64,000 nt of DNA, taken from contig OZ244249.1 of assembly GCA_965217135.1 (NCBI GenBank), forward strand, positions 930,001 through 994,000, in the 5' to 3' direction. How positions within the stretch are numbered: the stretch's first letter is position 1; the number at the start of each line of letters is the position of its first letter. This DNA comes from HXMU1420-2 sp017643305 (GTDB taxonomy: Bacteria; Pseudomonadota; Alphaproteobacteria; Rhodobacterales; Rhodobacteraceae). The notes below the pieces were generated by a model. It did no database searches. It was not told the DNA's origin and saw only the letters and a program-made list of their open reading frames with translations. Of this stretch, positions 25,998 through 33,718 are shown one piece after another. The translations under genes were made by a program, and so were the position numbers.

Positions 25998-27089
25998 ATG
26001 TATCGAACGTTCGTCCCATTTCTTTTGTTGGCTTCGCCGGCTTTGGCGGATGTACCGCAGGTGGTGACCGATATCGCGCCGGTTCATGGCTTGGTATCCC
26101 GGGTCATGGATGGTGTGGGGGAACCTACACTTCTTCTGCCGCCGGGCCAATCGCCTCATGACTACGCCATGCGGCCCAGCGATGCGCGCAAGCTGCAGAA
26201 GGCACAGGTTGTGTTCTGGATGGGGGAAAGTCTGACGCCGTGGTTGGAGAAGCCCTTGTCTACGCTGGGCGATGGCGCAGCGCAGGTGGAGCTGCTGGAA
26301 ATTGAGGGCGCGCCGCTGCTGGAATACGCAGAGGATCATGACGACGAACACGATGAAGATGGTCATGAAGCGGATCATGACGATGAAAAGCATGCAGATG
26401 GCCACGACGGTGAAAAGCACTCTGACGGTCACGACGAAGACCATCATGATGAAGATCACGCCGACACACATGATGAAGACGAGCATGGTCATGATGACGA
26501 TCACGCCGAAAGCCATGACGAAGCCGACCATGAAGAAGATCACGCCGACGCCCATGGCCATCACCATCACGATGGCGTAGACCCGCATGCTTGGCTGGAC
26601 CCGGAGGTTGCCCGGTTCTGGCTGCCGCATATTGCTCAGGCTTTGGCTGACGCCGATCCCGAAAACGCAGCGCGGTATCAAGACAATGCGGCTGCGGCCG
26701 ACCAGGAACTGGCCGTTCTCACGACAGAGATCTCAAGCCAGCTCGCCCCGATTGCAGGTGTACCTTTCGTCGCATTCCACGATGCCTACGCGTATCTCGA
26801 ACACCGCTTTGATCTGGCCAATGTAGGGACCGTCGCGGCAGGCGACGCAAGTGACCCGGGAGCGGCACATATGGTGGAGCTGCGAGATAAGATTGCCGAG
26901 AAACAGGTCAAATGCGGATTCACAGAGCCGCAATATGACCCGATTCTGCTGAAAGTCGCCGGGGAAAACTTGGGGCTGCGTATTGCAGAGCTGGACCCAT
27001 TGGGCATCCAGATTGAGCTTGGACCGGACTACTATCTGGCGCTTCTGCGGTCTCTGGCCGACGCGCTGACCGGCTGTCTTGCAGAGTAA
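25998..27089 (+). CDS. znuA: Zinc ABC transporter substrate-binding protein ZnuA
   Basis: The periplasmic zinc receptor of the ZnuABC importer. 363 residues: signal peptide (MYRTFVPFLLLASPALA), then the cluster A-I fold. The first zinc-binding histidine lies in QSPHDYAMRPSDARKL, the second in VDPHAWLDPEVARFWL, and the third in VAFHDAYAYLEHRF; the glutamate/aspartate ligand of FTEPQYDPILLKVA follows. Between residues 113 and 194 lies an exceptionally long acidic/histidine-rich insertion that is the usual metal-scavenging loop of ZnuA. The ATG at 25998 gives the signal peptide; the longer frame from 25977 does not. Transcribed divergently from zur. Confidence 0.95.
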   Translation: MYRTFVPFLLLASPALADVPQVVTDIAPVHGLVSRVMDGVGEPTLLLPPGQSPHDYAMRPSDARKLQKAQVVFWMGESLTPWLEKPLSTLGDGAAQVELLEIEGAPLLEYAEDHDDEHDEDGHEADHDDEKHADGHDGEKHSDGHDEDHHDEDHADTHDEDEHGHDDDHAESHDEADHEEDHADAHGHHHHDGVDPHAWLDPEVARFWLPHIAQALADADPENAARYQDNAAAADQELAVLTTEISSQLAPIAGVPFVAFHDAYAYLEHRFDLANVGTVAAGDASDPGAAHMVELRDKIAEKQVKCGFTEPQYDPILLKVAGENLGLRIAELDPLGIQIELGPDYYLALLRSLADALTGCLAE

Positions 27090-27169
27090 CGATCGCGCGG
27101 TCTGGGGCGGCGGCTTCGGCCCGGTGACCATGCCGGGCCGTTTTGGTTGACGGCCATTTGGGGGACTGC

Positions 27170-27751
27170 GCCGCGAGCAGGTCAAAGTCATCTTGGACCA
27201 ATCGGACCAAAGTACCGACATCGGCCGCAACAAATGTGACCTGCACGCAGGTAACTCCGGCGATGGCCCGGTTCTCGTACCGGTCGAACCAAACGGCTTC
27301 TCCCAGGCCCATCGTGTGATCTGGCCCAACCCTGATGAACCGCGATCTGGCTGGATCCTAATCACCCGTCCACCATCGCCGCGCTCCAATTCAATATCGC
27401 CGGCAGATGTCGCGGGCTGCCGTGTATCGGAGTTTTCTGTGAAAAGGCGAAACATGTTTTCCGGCGTCATTGGAATGATCACGGGTTTCTCAATGGGCGG
27501 GACAACTCCGCTTGTCGTTTTGCCCGCCGCCGCGTCGCTTCCGCGCAAAAAGCACGCGCATGATCCCACAACAGGTCGAGATAGGCCCGCAATCCCGCCG
27601 CGGTATCCGTTGCAATCGCGTAACCCTGGAAGTTGCCCGGTCAGTTCACCCACCGAAAGCCCGCCATTGCGCAAATTCTGGACGATCTGGCGGCGGGTTG
27701 GATCGGGCAGGGCCGACACACACCTTCCGGGTTGCCAATTTGGTTAGCCAT
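27170..27751 (-). pseudogene. Decayed ArsR-type regulator fused to SRPBCC (AHSA1-like) domain
   Basis: The original gene is still legible on the minus strand in several frames. A start MANQIGNPE at 27751 is followed, after a shift, by SALPDPTRRQIV and LSVGELTGQLPG, the N-terminal helices of an ArsR winged helix. After a degenerate middle, one frame reads EKPVIIPMTPENMFRLFTE and DIELERGDGGRVI, and another reads VQVTFVAADVGTLVRLVQDDFDLL; together these are the SRPBCC domain of AHSA1/ArsR fusion proteins. At least three frameshifts separate them. Intact homologues would be about 220-260 aa. It lies between znuA and clpP. Confidence 0.78.
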
Positions 27752-27895
27752 GGCCAAACGGAGGTTTTGACTTACGTACCAGCCAAGTTGAAACCGAAGC
27801 CGCCCAGCGGCCCTTGAAGGTCACTGACCGGGCAACTAAGACTCTTTCAACCGGGTCCACACAGGACCCCGCTGACATGAAAAGGCAGGCCACAC

Positions 27896-28528
27896 ATGTA
27901 CGATCCCGTCGACACATATATGAACACGCTTGTGCCCATGGTGGTCGAACAGACCAGCCGCGGCGAACGCGCATACGATATTTTCTCTCGTCTGCTTAAA
28001 GAGCGGATTATTTTCATTAACGGCCCGATTCATGACGGGATGAGCCACCTTGTCGTGGCCCAGTTGCTGCATCTGGAGGCCGAGAATCCCTCCAAGGAAA
28101 TCTCGATCTACATCAACAGCCCGGGCGGCGTTGTGACCTCGGGTCTCTCGATTTACGACACAATGCAGTACATTCGCCCGAAATGTTCCACATTGGTGAT
28201 CGGTCAGGCGGCATCCATGGGATCGCTTCTGCTGGTCGGCGGTGAGGAAGGCATGCGCTTTTCCCTGCCCAACAGCCGAATCATGGTTCATCAGCCTTCC
28301 GGTGGCTATCAGGGCCAGGCGAGCGACATCATGATCCACGCGGCTGAAACGCAAAAACTCAAGGATCGCCTGTATGAAATCTATGTAAAGCATACGGGCC
28401 AGTCCAAGAAAGCCGTGGAAAAGGCTCTGGACCGCGACAACTTCATGTCGCCGGAAGAGGCCAAGGATTGGGGTCACATCGATGAAATCGTCGACAGCCG
28501 CCCCAAAGCTGACGACGCTGAAAGCTGA
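27896..28528 (+). CDS. clpP: ATP-dependent Clp protease proteolytic subunit
   Basis: Serine peptidase that forms tetradecameric chambers degrading proteins unfolded by ClpX or ClpA. 210 residues. The nucleophile serine lies in GQAASMGSLLL near residue 98-103, the histidine in RIMVHQPSGGYQGQ, and the aspartate in ALDRDNFMSPEEAKDWG. The handle region and the N-terminal MYDPVDTYMNTLVPMVVEQ are normal. clpX follows 135 bp downstream on the same strand, the usual clpP-clpX pair, and no terminator is seen between them. Confidence 0.97.
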   Translation: MYDPVDTYMNTLVPMVVEQTSRGERAYDIFSRLLKERIIFINGPIHDGMSHLVVAQLLHLEAENPSKEISIYINSPGGVVTSGLSIYDTMQYIRPKCSTLVIGQAASMGSLLLVGGEEGMRFSLPNSRIMVHQPSGGYQGQASDIMIHAAETQKLKDRLYEIYVKHTGQSKKAVEKALDRDNFMSPEEAKDWGHIDEIVDSRPKADDAES

Positions 28529-28663
28529 GGCATAGGCTGGCTGGCTAGCCACTCAGACGTCGCACCGGGGTATTTTGCGATTGTGGCGCATGGTTGGCTG
28601 GCCTAAGCTCTTTTGAAATGTCCTGCAGGTGCTGGCAGGCGGCAAAAAACCGAAAGGTGGACC

Positions 28664-29932
28664 ATGGCAACGAATACCGGCGGTGACAGCAAAAACACGC
28701 TCTACTGCAGCTTTTGCGGGAAAAGTCAGCACGAGGTCCGCAAACTTATTGCCGGGCCGACGGTGTTCATTTGCGATGAATGCGTCGAACTGTGCATGGA
28801 CATCATCCGCGAGGAAACCAAGGCCAGCGGGCTGAAAGCATCGGACGGTGTTCCGACGCCCAAAGATATCTGCGAGGTTCTGGACGATTATGTGATAGGT
28901 CAGGCCATGGCCAAGCGGGTTCTGTCAGTGGCGGTGCACAACCACTACAAGCGTCTGAACCACGCTCAGAAGGCAGGAAGCGATATCGAGCTGGCGAAAT
29001 CCAACATTCTGCTGATCGGCCCGACGGGTTGCGGTAAAACGCTTCTGGCGCAGACGCTGGCGCGTATTCTGGATGTACCCTTCACCATGGCAGACGCCAC
29101 CACGCTGACCGAAGCTGGTTACGTGGGTGAGGATGTCGAAAACATCATCCTCAAACTTCTGCAAGCCAGTGAATACAACGTGGAACGCGCGCAGCGCGGT
29201 ATTGTCTATATCGACGAAGTCGACAAGATCACCCGCAAATCTGAAAACCCTTCGATCACCCGTGACGTGTCCGGCGAGGGCGTGCAGCAGGCGCTTCTGA
29301 AGCTGATGGAGGGCACCGTGGCCTCCGTTCCGCCGCAGGGCGGGCGAAAGCATCCGCAACAGGAATTCCTGCAGGTGGATACCACGAATATCCTGTTCAT
29401 CTGCGGCGGCGCCTTTGCGGGTCTCGATAAGATCATCAAGCAGCGTGGCAAGGGTTCCGCCATGGGCTTTGGCGCCGACGTGCGAGATGAAAGTGATGTG
29501 GGTGTCGGCGAAACTTTCAAGGATCTGGAGCCCGAAGATCTGCTGAAATTCGGTCTGATACCGGAATTTGTTGGTCGTCTGCCGGTTCTGGCGACACTGG
29601 AAGATCTGGACGAAGACGCGCTAGTCGAAATTCTCACCACGCCCAAAAACGCTCTGGTTAAACAGTACCAACGCCTGTTCGAATTGGAGGACACCGAGCT
29701 GCAGTTCACCGAAGACGCGCTTGCCGCGATTGCCCGCAAGGCGATTGCCCGGAAAACCGGCGCGCGTGGCCTGCGGTCTATTTTGGAAGATATCCTGCTG
29801 GACACCATGTTCGACCTGCCGGGTCTAGACAGCGTGACCAAGGTAGTGGTGAACGAGGAGGCCGTGAATTCGGACGCGGCCCCCTTGATGATCCACGCGG
29901 ATGCGGAAAAAGAACCGGCAACAGCAGGCTGA
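28664..29932 (+). CDS. clpX: ATP-dependent Clp protease ATP-binding subunit ClpX
   Basis: AAA+ unfoldase that feeds tagged substrates to ClpP. 422 residues: N-terminal zinc-binding domain with two cysteine pairs (YCSFCGKS and FICDECVELC), Walker A LIGPTGCGKTLLAQTLA near residue 125, pore loop AGYVGEDVEN, Walker B GIVYIDEVDKI, RKH-like loop near 230, and the IGF-containing region MGFGADVRDES replacing a canonical IGF tripeptide. In Caulobacter ClpXP degrades CtrA and so sets cell-cycle timing; the same role is likely but not shown here. The ATG at 28664 (MATNTGGDSKNTLYC) is the conserved start. Confidence 0.97.
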   Translation: MATNTGGDSKNTLYCSFCGKSQHEVRKLIAGPTVFICDECVELCMDIIREETKASGLKASDGVPTPKDICEVLDDYVIGQAMAKRVLSVAVHNHYKRLNHAQKAGSDIELAKSNILLIGPTGCGKTLLAQTLARILDVPFTMADATTLTEAGYVGEDVENIILKLLQASEYNVERAQRGIVYIDEVDKITRKSENPSITRDVSGEGVQQALLKLMEGTVASVPPQGGRKHPQQEFLQVDTTNILFICGGAFAGLDKIIKQRGKGSAMGFGADVRDESDVGVGETFKDLEPEDLLKFGLIPEFVGRLPVLATLEDLDEDALVEILTTPKNALVKQYQRLFELEDTELQFTEDALAAIARKAIARKTGARGLRSILEDILLDTMFDLPGLDSVTKVVVNEEAVNSDAAPLMIHADAEKEPATAG

Positions 29933-29960
29933 TGCGTAAGCCTGAGCTACTGAAACATCG

Positions 29961-29998
29961 TGGGCTGGAAACACTTTAAGTTGCCAGCCCAGTTTCTT
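29961..29998 (+). terminator. Intrinsic terminator after clpX
   Basis: TGGGCTGG and CCAGCCCA pair around a 14-nt loop, followed by GTTTCTTTA. It begins 29 bp after the clpX stop and closes the clpP-clpX transcript. Confidence 0.75.
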
Positions 29999-30587
29999 TA
30001 CGGGAATTGGCTTGGCTCCGATCGCGTAGATTTCGGTGATTTTTTAATGCTTTAGCTTGAGCGCAACGTGCCTATCCTGCACAGGTTTTGCCTGTGGTCA
30101 GATAGTCGAGCGCACGGGTTCGCCAGTGGTCGTGTTCTCCGGCTGCGGCCGGGCAGGCTGGCCCATGACATAAGCTTTGCCACGTCTGACCTATCTCCAT
30201 CATGGTCTGCCCGAGCGCCAGCCCCTTCGCTGTTTACGCATCGCCATACCGGGCCCGCGTGCCTTCCTGCTAATAGGGGTTTACGTCAGAATCCCCAACG
30301 TAACCAGTTTGGACAACCGGTCTGACAACACTGCGCGCGGCGCGTGTGTGTCAGTGCAGAATTCCGCGCTGTTATCGATGTTTAGACCTGAGATGCTAGA
30401 GCCGTTTTTTGGGTAACTGTTCTTGCCGCTGGATAACGCCGCGGTATTGGAAGGCCCACGGGAGGAACCGCGCGCGGTGTGCGACTGCCTGGAGCGGGAA
30501 GATCTAAGCGTGCTAGCCTATCGGTTCGAGGGTGAACAGATCCGCCGCGCGAGACGCTATTCTCGCTTTTTCAAAAAAACGGTTGGT
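29999..30587. other. Gene-free region between clpX and a GT61 gene
   Basis: About 590 bp without a supported gene. Frames of 80 or so residues occur on the plus strand, but they lack a ribosome-binding site and a recognisable protein pattern. Two short hairpins stand out: CACAGG/CCTGTG at about 30079-30095 and TTACGT/ACGTAA at about 30281-30303. The composition is less A+T-rich than typical promoters. A small RNA is possible; no known family (RNase P, SRP, tmRNA, 6S) was recognised. Confidence 0.5.
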
Positions 30588-31715
30588 TCAGCCCACGGCG
30601 CGGTAGACTGTGCCGGACCGATCGGGCCTGTTGAGGTCAGCATCTACATCCGCTTCGGTCAGCGGTGGCCAGGCTGGGGCGTGGTCCAGAAATCCGTGCT
30701 CGATCAACTGCTTTTGGATGGCAGGGTAATCCGGTTCGCCGCGGGCAAAGCGCGGTTGAGTTTTGCCTTCGGGTTTCCAGGAGCGACGCACCTCCTGCAA
30801 CATCAGCGGGGTGATCCCGGCAAAGCTTTGCACATGGCTTTTTATGTAACCGGTCGCTGCGGATTTTCTGCGGATCACTACAGCCAGTTCCTGATCCGAC
30901 TTCGCCACCAACCCGAACATGTGAATGGCGGACCCTTCGCTGGCGATCACCTTGCGCGCGGCGCGGTAGTGGGCGATCTGTGTGGGTATGTCGTGTTTTT
31001 GCGGGTGGAATACGGTGTAGCCCTGTTCGGCCAGCCGGTCTTCAAACAACCTCTCACAGACCAGAGCACCCTTGGCGGGGCCGATCATGCTGCGGCTGAT
31101 ATACAGCTTTTCCGGGCCTTCCGGCGCAATGTTGGGCGCAAAACTGTCGCGGAAGAAGGTCTTGCACGCCTCCGTACCCTGCACGATCCGTCCGATACCA
31201 AAGCCCTGGCCGGGCACGACCAGTTCTTCAACCTGCGTGGGCGTGATGAGAACCTTGGGGTTTGCCCCGGCCAGCGCCATGAAATCAGACTGATACCCAA
31301 CCAGTTCATCCCCGTGCTTGGGGCTTTTGGGGATGAATAGAACGCCCTGCACATCATCCAGCCCCGCCTGGAGGCCCCAGAGCCGCCCGGTGCTTTCAAC
31401 GGTAAAATGTCCGAAATGCCGCCACATCACGCCCCCCCACAGCCAGCGGCCCGGCAATTTTTGGATCGGGCCCTTGGGCGGCTGGGGTTCGCTGGTGATC
31501 TCCCGATGCTTCCGCCATAGCGCGCCGGTGGAACAATAGCTGCCATCAGCCCGCAACACACCCGCCTGCTGTGTGAAGGCGCGGCTTTCGGCGGGTACGA
31601 CAATGGCATTCGGAAGGTTTTCCAGTTCCCTGGCCCACCCACGAAAGGGATTCGGCGCCTTGAGGCCAGATTTCTTGTTCATCGACTGACTGCTCTTTTT
31701 GGCCCTGTCGGGCAT
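30588..31715 (-). CDS. Family 61 glycosyltransferase (DUF563-like)
   Basis: The 375-residue soluble protein has the pattern of GT61 enzymes. WRHFGHFTVESTGRLW near residue 110 carries the HFGHF motif, KLYISRSMIGPAKGAL near 205 and RKVIASEGSAIHMFGLV near 260 make up the nucleotide-binding site. Such enzymes transfer xylose or similar sugars to glycans, and bacterial members act in capsule or lipopolysaccharide synthesis. No other envelope glycan gene is adjacent. The ATG at 31715 is the longest start; ATG 31682 (MNKKSGLKAPNPF) is an alternative. Immediately upstream, at 31716-31897, is a promoter region for the divergent NDUFA12 gene. Confidence 0.77.
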   Translation of the reverse strand: MPDRAKKSSQSMNKKSGLKAPNPFRGWARELENLPNAIVVPAESRAFTQQAGVLRADGSYCSTGALWRKHREITSEPQPPKGPIQKLPGRWLWGGVMWRHFGHFTVESTGRLWGLQAGLDDVQGVLFIPKSPKHGDELVGYQSDFMALAGANPKVLITPTQVEELVVPGQGFGIGRIVQGTEACKTFFRDSFAPNIAPEGPEKLYISRSMIGPAKGALVCERLFEDRLAEQGYTVFHPQKHDIPTQIAHYRAARKVIASEGSAIHMFGLVAKSDQELAVVIRRKSAATGYIKSHVQSFAGITPLMLQEVRRSWKPEGKTQPRFARGEPDYPAIQKQLIEHGFLDHAPAWPPLTEADVDADLNRPDRSGTVYRAVG

Positions 31716-31897
31716 TTACAATATGATATCATGGGTAGGGTCCATTGTCGCGGCCAAACCGGCCACAGGGCCAATCCCGCGTCACCCCTGCCGATTTTCG
31801 CTGGAACAGCCCTGAACAGCGTGCCGCGTATGCGCAGGGGCACTGGACCTCAATTCCCGCATGAGGCATAAACCGGCCAAACAGTGCGGAGATCTTC

Positions 31898-32281
31898 ATG
31901 GGCATTCTCAACACGCTTGTGCGCGCCTTGACCTGGTGGAATGGCCAGACCTTGAACACCCAGCTCTGGACTGCCCGCAACGGTGTCCGGGTTGGGGAAG
32001 ACGACCAGGGCAATGTTTACTACCGCACCAAGGACGACGCCAGGCGGTGGGTGATCTTTAACGGCGAAGCTGAGGCGAGCCGCGTTAGTCCCGATTGGCA
32101 TGGCTGGCTGCACCGGACCTGGGACGAACCGCCGACCGACAAGCCGCTGGTCCACAAACCTTGGGAAAAACCGCATCAGGAAAACCTGACCGGCACCGCA
32201 CTGGCCTATGCGCCGTCCGGCTCGCTGCGCCGGGCCCAGCCCGAAGCGCGGGCGGATTACGAGGCTTGGAGCCCCGAATAA
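31898..32281 (+). CDS. NDUFA12-type NADH:ubiquinone oxidoreductase subunit
   Basis: The accessory complex I subunit (human B17.2/NDUFA12) that alphaproteobacteria share with mitochondria. 127 residues: TWWNGQTLNTQLWTAR, then GVRVGEDDQGNVYYRTKD, RRWVIFNGEAEASRVSPDWHGWLH and a conserved C-terminal PHQENLTGTALAYAP. It binds the peripheral arm of the complex; the nuo operon is elsewhere. It is followed at once by mlaD (1-bp gap), then DUF2155 and the convergent aat, a gene order common among Rhodobacteraceae. Confidence 0.94.
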   Translation: MGILNTLVRALTWWNGQTLNTQLWTARNGVRVGEDDQGNVYYRTKDDARRWVIFNGEAEASRVSPDWHGWLHRTWDEPPTDKPLVHKPWEKPHQENLTGTALAYAPSGSLRRAQPEARADYEAWSPE

Positions 32282-32282
32282 C

Positions 32283-32738
32283 ATGTCCACAAACTCAACC
32301 GAGGTGATCGTAGGTGGCGCGGTTCTGGCCGGGGCCATCGCGTTTGCCATCTATGCGGGGCAGACGACCGGGTTTTCGCGCGGCACGGACGGGTATGAAT
32401 TGCATGCATCTTTCCGGTCTCTGGAAGGTGTAAGTGTCGGCACGGATGTTCGACTGGCTGGAGTGAAGATCGGCGCCGTCACAGGCATGGATCTGGACCT
32501 GGAGACATATCGCGCCGCAACGACAGTTTCCATTCAGGACGGCATCGAGATCCCTGATGACAGTGCGATCATCGTTTCGTCCGAAGGGCTGCTGGGCGGT
32601 AATTTTGTCGAAGTCATGCCGGGCGGATCACCGTTTTACTTTGCGCCGGGGGATGAGTTTTCGGACACTCAAGGCGCAGTCAGCCTGATTTCCCTGCTGG
32701 TCAAGTTTGTTGCAGGTGACAGGGGGAACGGGGGGTGA
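32283..32738 (+). CDS. mlaD: MlaD-like MCE-domain lipid transport protein
   Basis: A 151-residue protein with one N-terminal membrane helix (VIVGGAVLAGAIAFAIYAGQ) followed by a single MCE domain: YELHASFRSLEGVSVGTDV, RLAGVKIGAVTGMDLDLETY, SIQDGIEIPDDSAIIVSSEG, LLGGNFVEVMPGG. MlaD forms hexameric rings carrying phospholipids between the inner and outer membranes in the Mla pathway. The other mla genes (E, F) are not in the window. The ATG at 32283 gives the membrane segment; the frame open from 32208 would be an antisense artefact. Its end overlaps the DUF2155 start by 4 bp. Confidence 0.92.
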   Translation: MSTNSTEVIVGGAVLAGAIAFAIYAGQTTGFSRGTDGYELHASFRSLEGVSVGTDVRLAGVKIGAVTGMDLDLETYRAATTVSIQDGIEIPDDSAIIVSSEGLLGGNFVEVMPGGSPFYFAPGDEFSDTQGAVSLISLLVKFVAGDRGNGG

Positions 32739-33094
32739 TCCGCTGGGTAACGGCGCTGTTGCTAGGCCTGCCTCTGGTTGGACAGGCCCAGGAAGACGCC
32801 TTGACAGGGCAGGGTGCCGTTCTGCGCGCACTGGACAAGGTCAATGGCCAGACCATGGACCTGAAGTTACAAGGCGGCGGTGCCAGCGCCGTATTTGGGT
32901 TGGAAATTGACTTGGTTGAATGCCGGTATCCGGCCGAAAACCCAACCGGAGATGCCTTCGCTTATCTGGAAATCCGGGACGAAGGCAGCACCGATGTGGC
33001 CTTTGAAGGCTGGATGATTGCCTCATCACCCGCCCTGAACGCGATGGACCATGCGCGCTATGATGTCTGGGTATTACGCTGTATCACGTCCTGA
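32735..33094 (+). CDS. DUF2155 periplasmic protein
   Basis: The 119-residue protein starts at GTG 32735, inside the mlaD stop codon. A signal peptide covers residues 1-18 (WVTALLLGLPLVGQAQ). The rest matches DUF2155: AVLRALDKVNGQTMDLKL, then LEIDLVECRYPAENP, AYLEIRD, FEGWMIASSPALNAMDH and a closing YDVWVLRCI. Two cysteines (in VECRYP and LRCI) are conserved in the family and could form a disulfide. Function unknown; the coupling with mlaD suggests an envelope role. Its last 37 bp overlap the 3' end of the convergent aat gene. Confidence 0.85.
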   Translation: MIRWVTALLLGLPLVGQAQEDALTGQGAVLRALDKVNGQTMDLKLQGGGASAVFGLEIDLVECRYPAENPTGDAFAYLEIRDEGSTDVAFEGWMIASSPALNAMDHARYDVWVLRCITS

Positions 33095-33690
33095 GCGCTG
33101 GGAACGGGTGGCGCGGTGAAATCCGCTGTCAGTTTTAACGCGCTTTGCAACAAACGCCTGTATATCGCCCTGCTTATTTCCTCCGCCCCGAGACTAGCCA
33201 GATGATCGGTTAGAAATTGTGCGTCAAATAGTGTAAAATTAGCCTGTCTTAATCGGTCCACCAGATAGGCCAAGGCAATTTTGGAGGCGTCAGTGCGACG
33301 CGAAAACATGCTTTCGCCAAAGAATGCACCGCCCAGCACCACGCCGTAGACGCCACCGATCAGGTCTGGCCCGTCCCAAACCTCCAGCGAATGCGCGTGA
33401 CTGCGGTTGTGCAGCTCCAGGTACTGATCGCGGATCCCATCGTTGATCCACGTCTCTGGACGGTCTGCACAGGAATCGACAACACCGGTAAAGTCGCGGT
33501 TGATGGAAATCTCATATCCCCCACGTCGCATACGTCGGGCCAGGGAACGGGAGATATGGAACCGGTCCAGGGGGAACACACCGCGCTTTTTGGGATCGAC
33601 CCAGAAGATATCCGGGTCGTCGCGGTGCTCTGCCATCGGGAAGATCCCGATGGAATAGGCGTGCAGCAAAAGCTCTGGCGTAAGGCTCAT
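33058..33690 (-). CDS. aat: Leucyl/phenylalanyl-tRNA-protein transferase
   Basis: Adds Leu or Phe to basic N-termini, making them N-degrons for ClpAP/ClpS. 210 residues: LTPELLLHAYSIGIFPMAE, WVDPKKRGVFPLDRFHISRSL, YEISINRDFTGVVDSCADR, WINDGIRDQYLELHNRSHAHSLE, and VYGVVLGGAFFGESMFSR, all in the family order. The ATG at 33690 is the family start; an upstream frame to 33846 runs over accC. It overlaps DUF2155 (convergent) at 33058-33094. accC ends 28 bp upstream on the same strand, so aat may share the accBC transcript. Confidence 0.95.
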   Translation of the reverse strand: MSLTPELLLHAYSIGIFPMAEHRDDPDIFWVDPKKRGVFPLDRFHISRSLARRMRRGGYEISINRDFTGVVDSCADRPETWINDGIRDQYLELHNRSHAHSLEVWDGPDLIGGVYGVVLGGAFFGESMFSRRTDASKIALAYLVDRLRQANFTLFDAQFLTDHLASLGAEEISRAIYRRLLQSALKLTADFTAPPVPSAQDVIQRNTQTS

Positions 33691-33718
33691 CGGGTGCTGG
33701 CGTGTCTGACGCCCGAAA

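Noticed and set aside
26338..26580. Short tandem-like repeats that could suggest a CRISPR array or satellite
   Set aside because: They are codon-level repeats of the His/Asp-rich loop of ZnuA, irregular in length and in frame, with no spacer-repeat pattern.
26733..27719. 328-codon minus-strand frame read as one intact gene
   Set aside because: Only its first part matches ArsR and SRPBCC fragments; the rest is antisense to znuA. It was reported as a frameshifted pseudogene instead.
29999..30587. tmRNA, SRP RNA or RNase P RNA in the clpX-GT61 gap
   Set aside because: The conserved cores of these RNAs (tag reading frame, GGTCC-type SRP loop, GAGGAAAGTCC) were looked for on both strands and not found.
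30423..31340. 305-codon open frame on the plus strand
   Set aside because: Mostly antisense to the GT61 gene on the minus strand; no start with a ribosome-binding site and no protein pattern.
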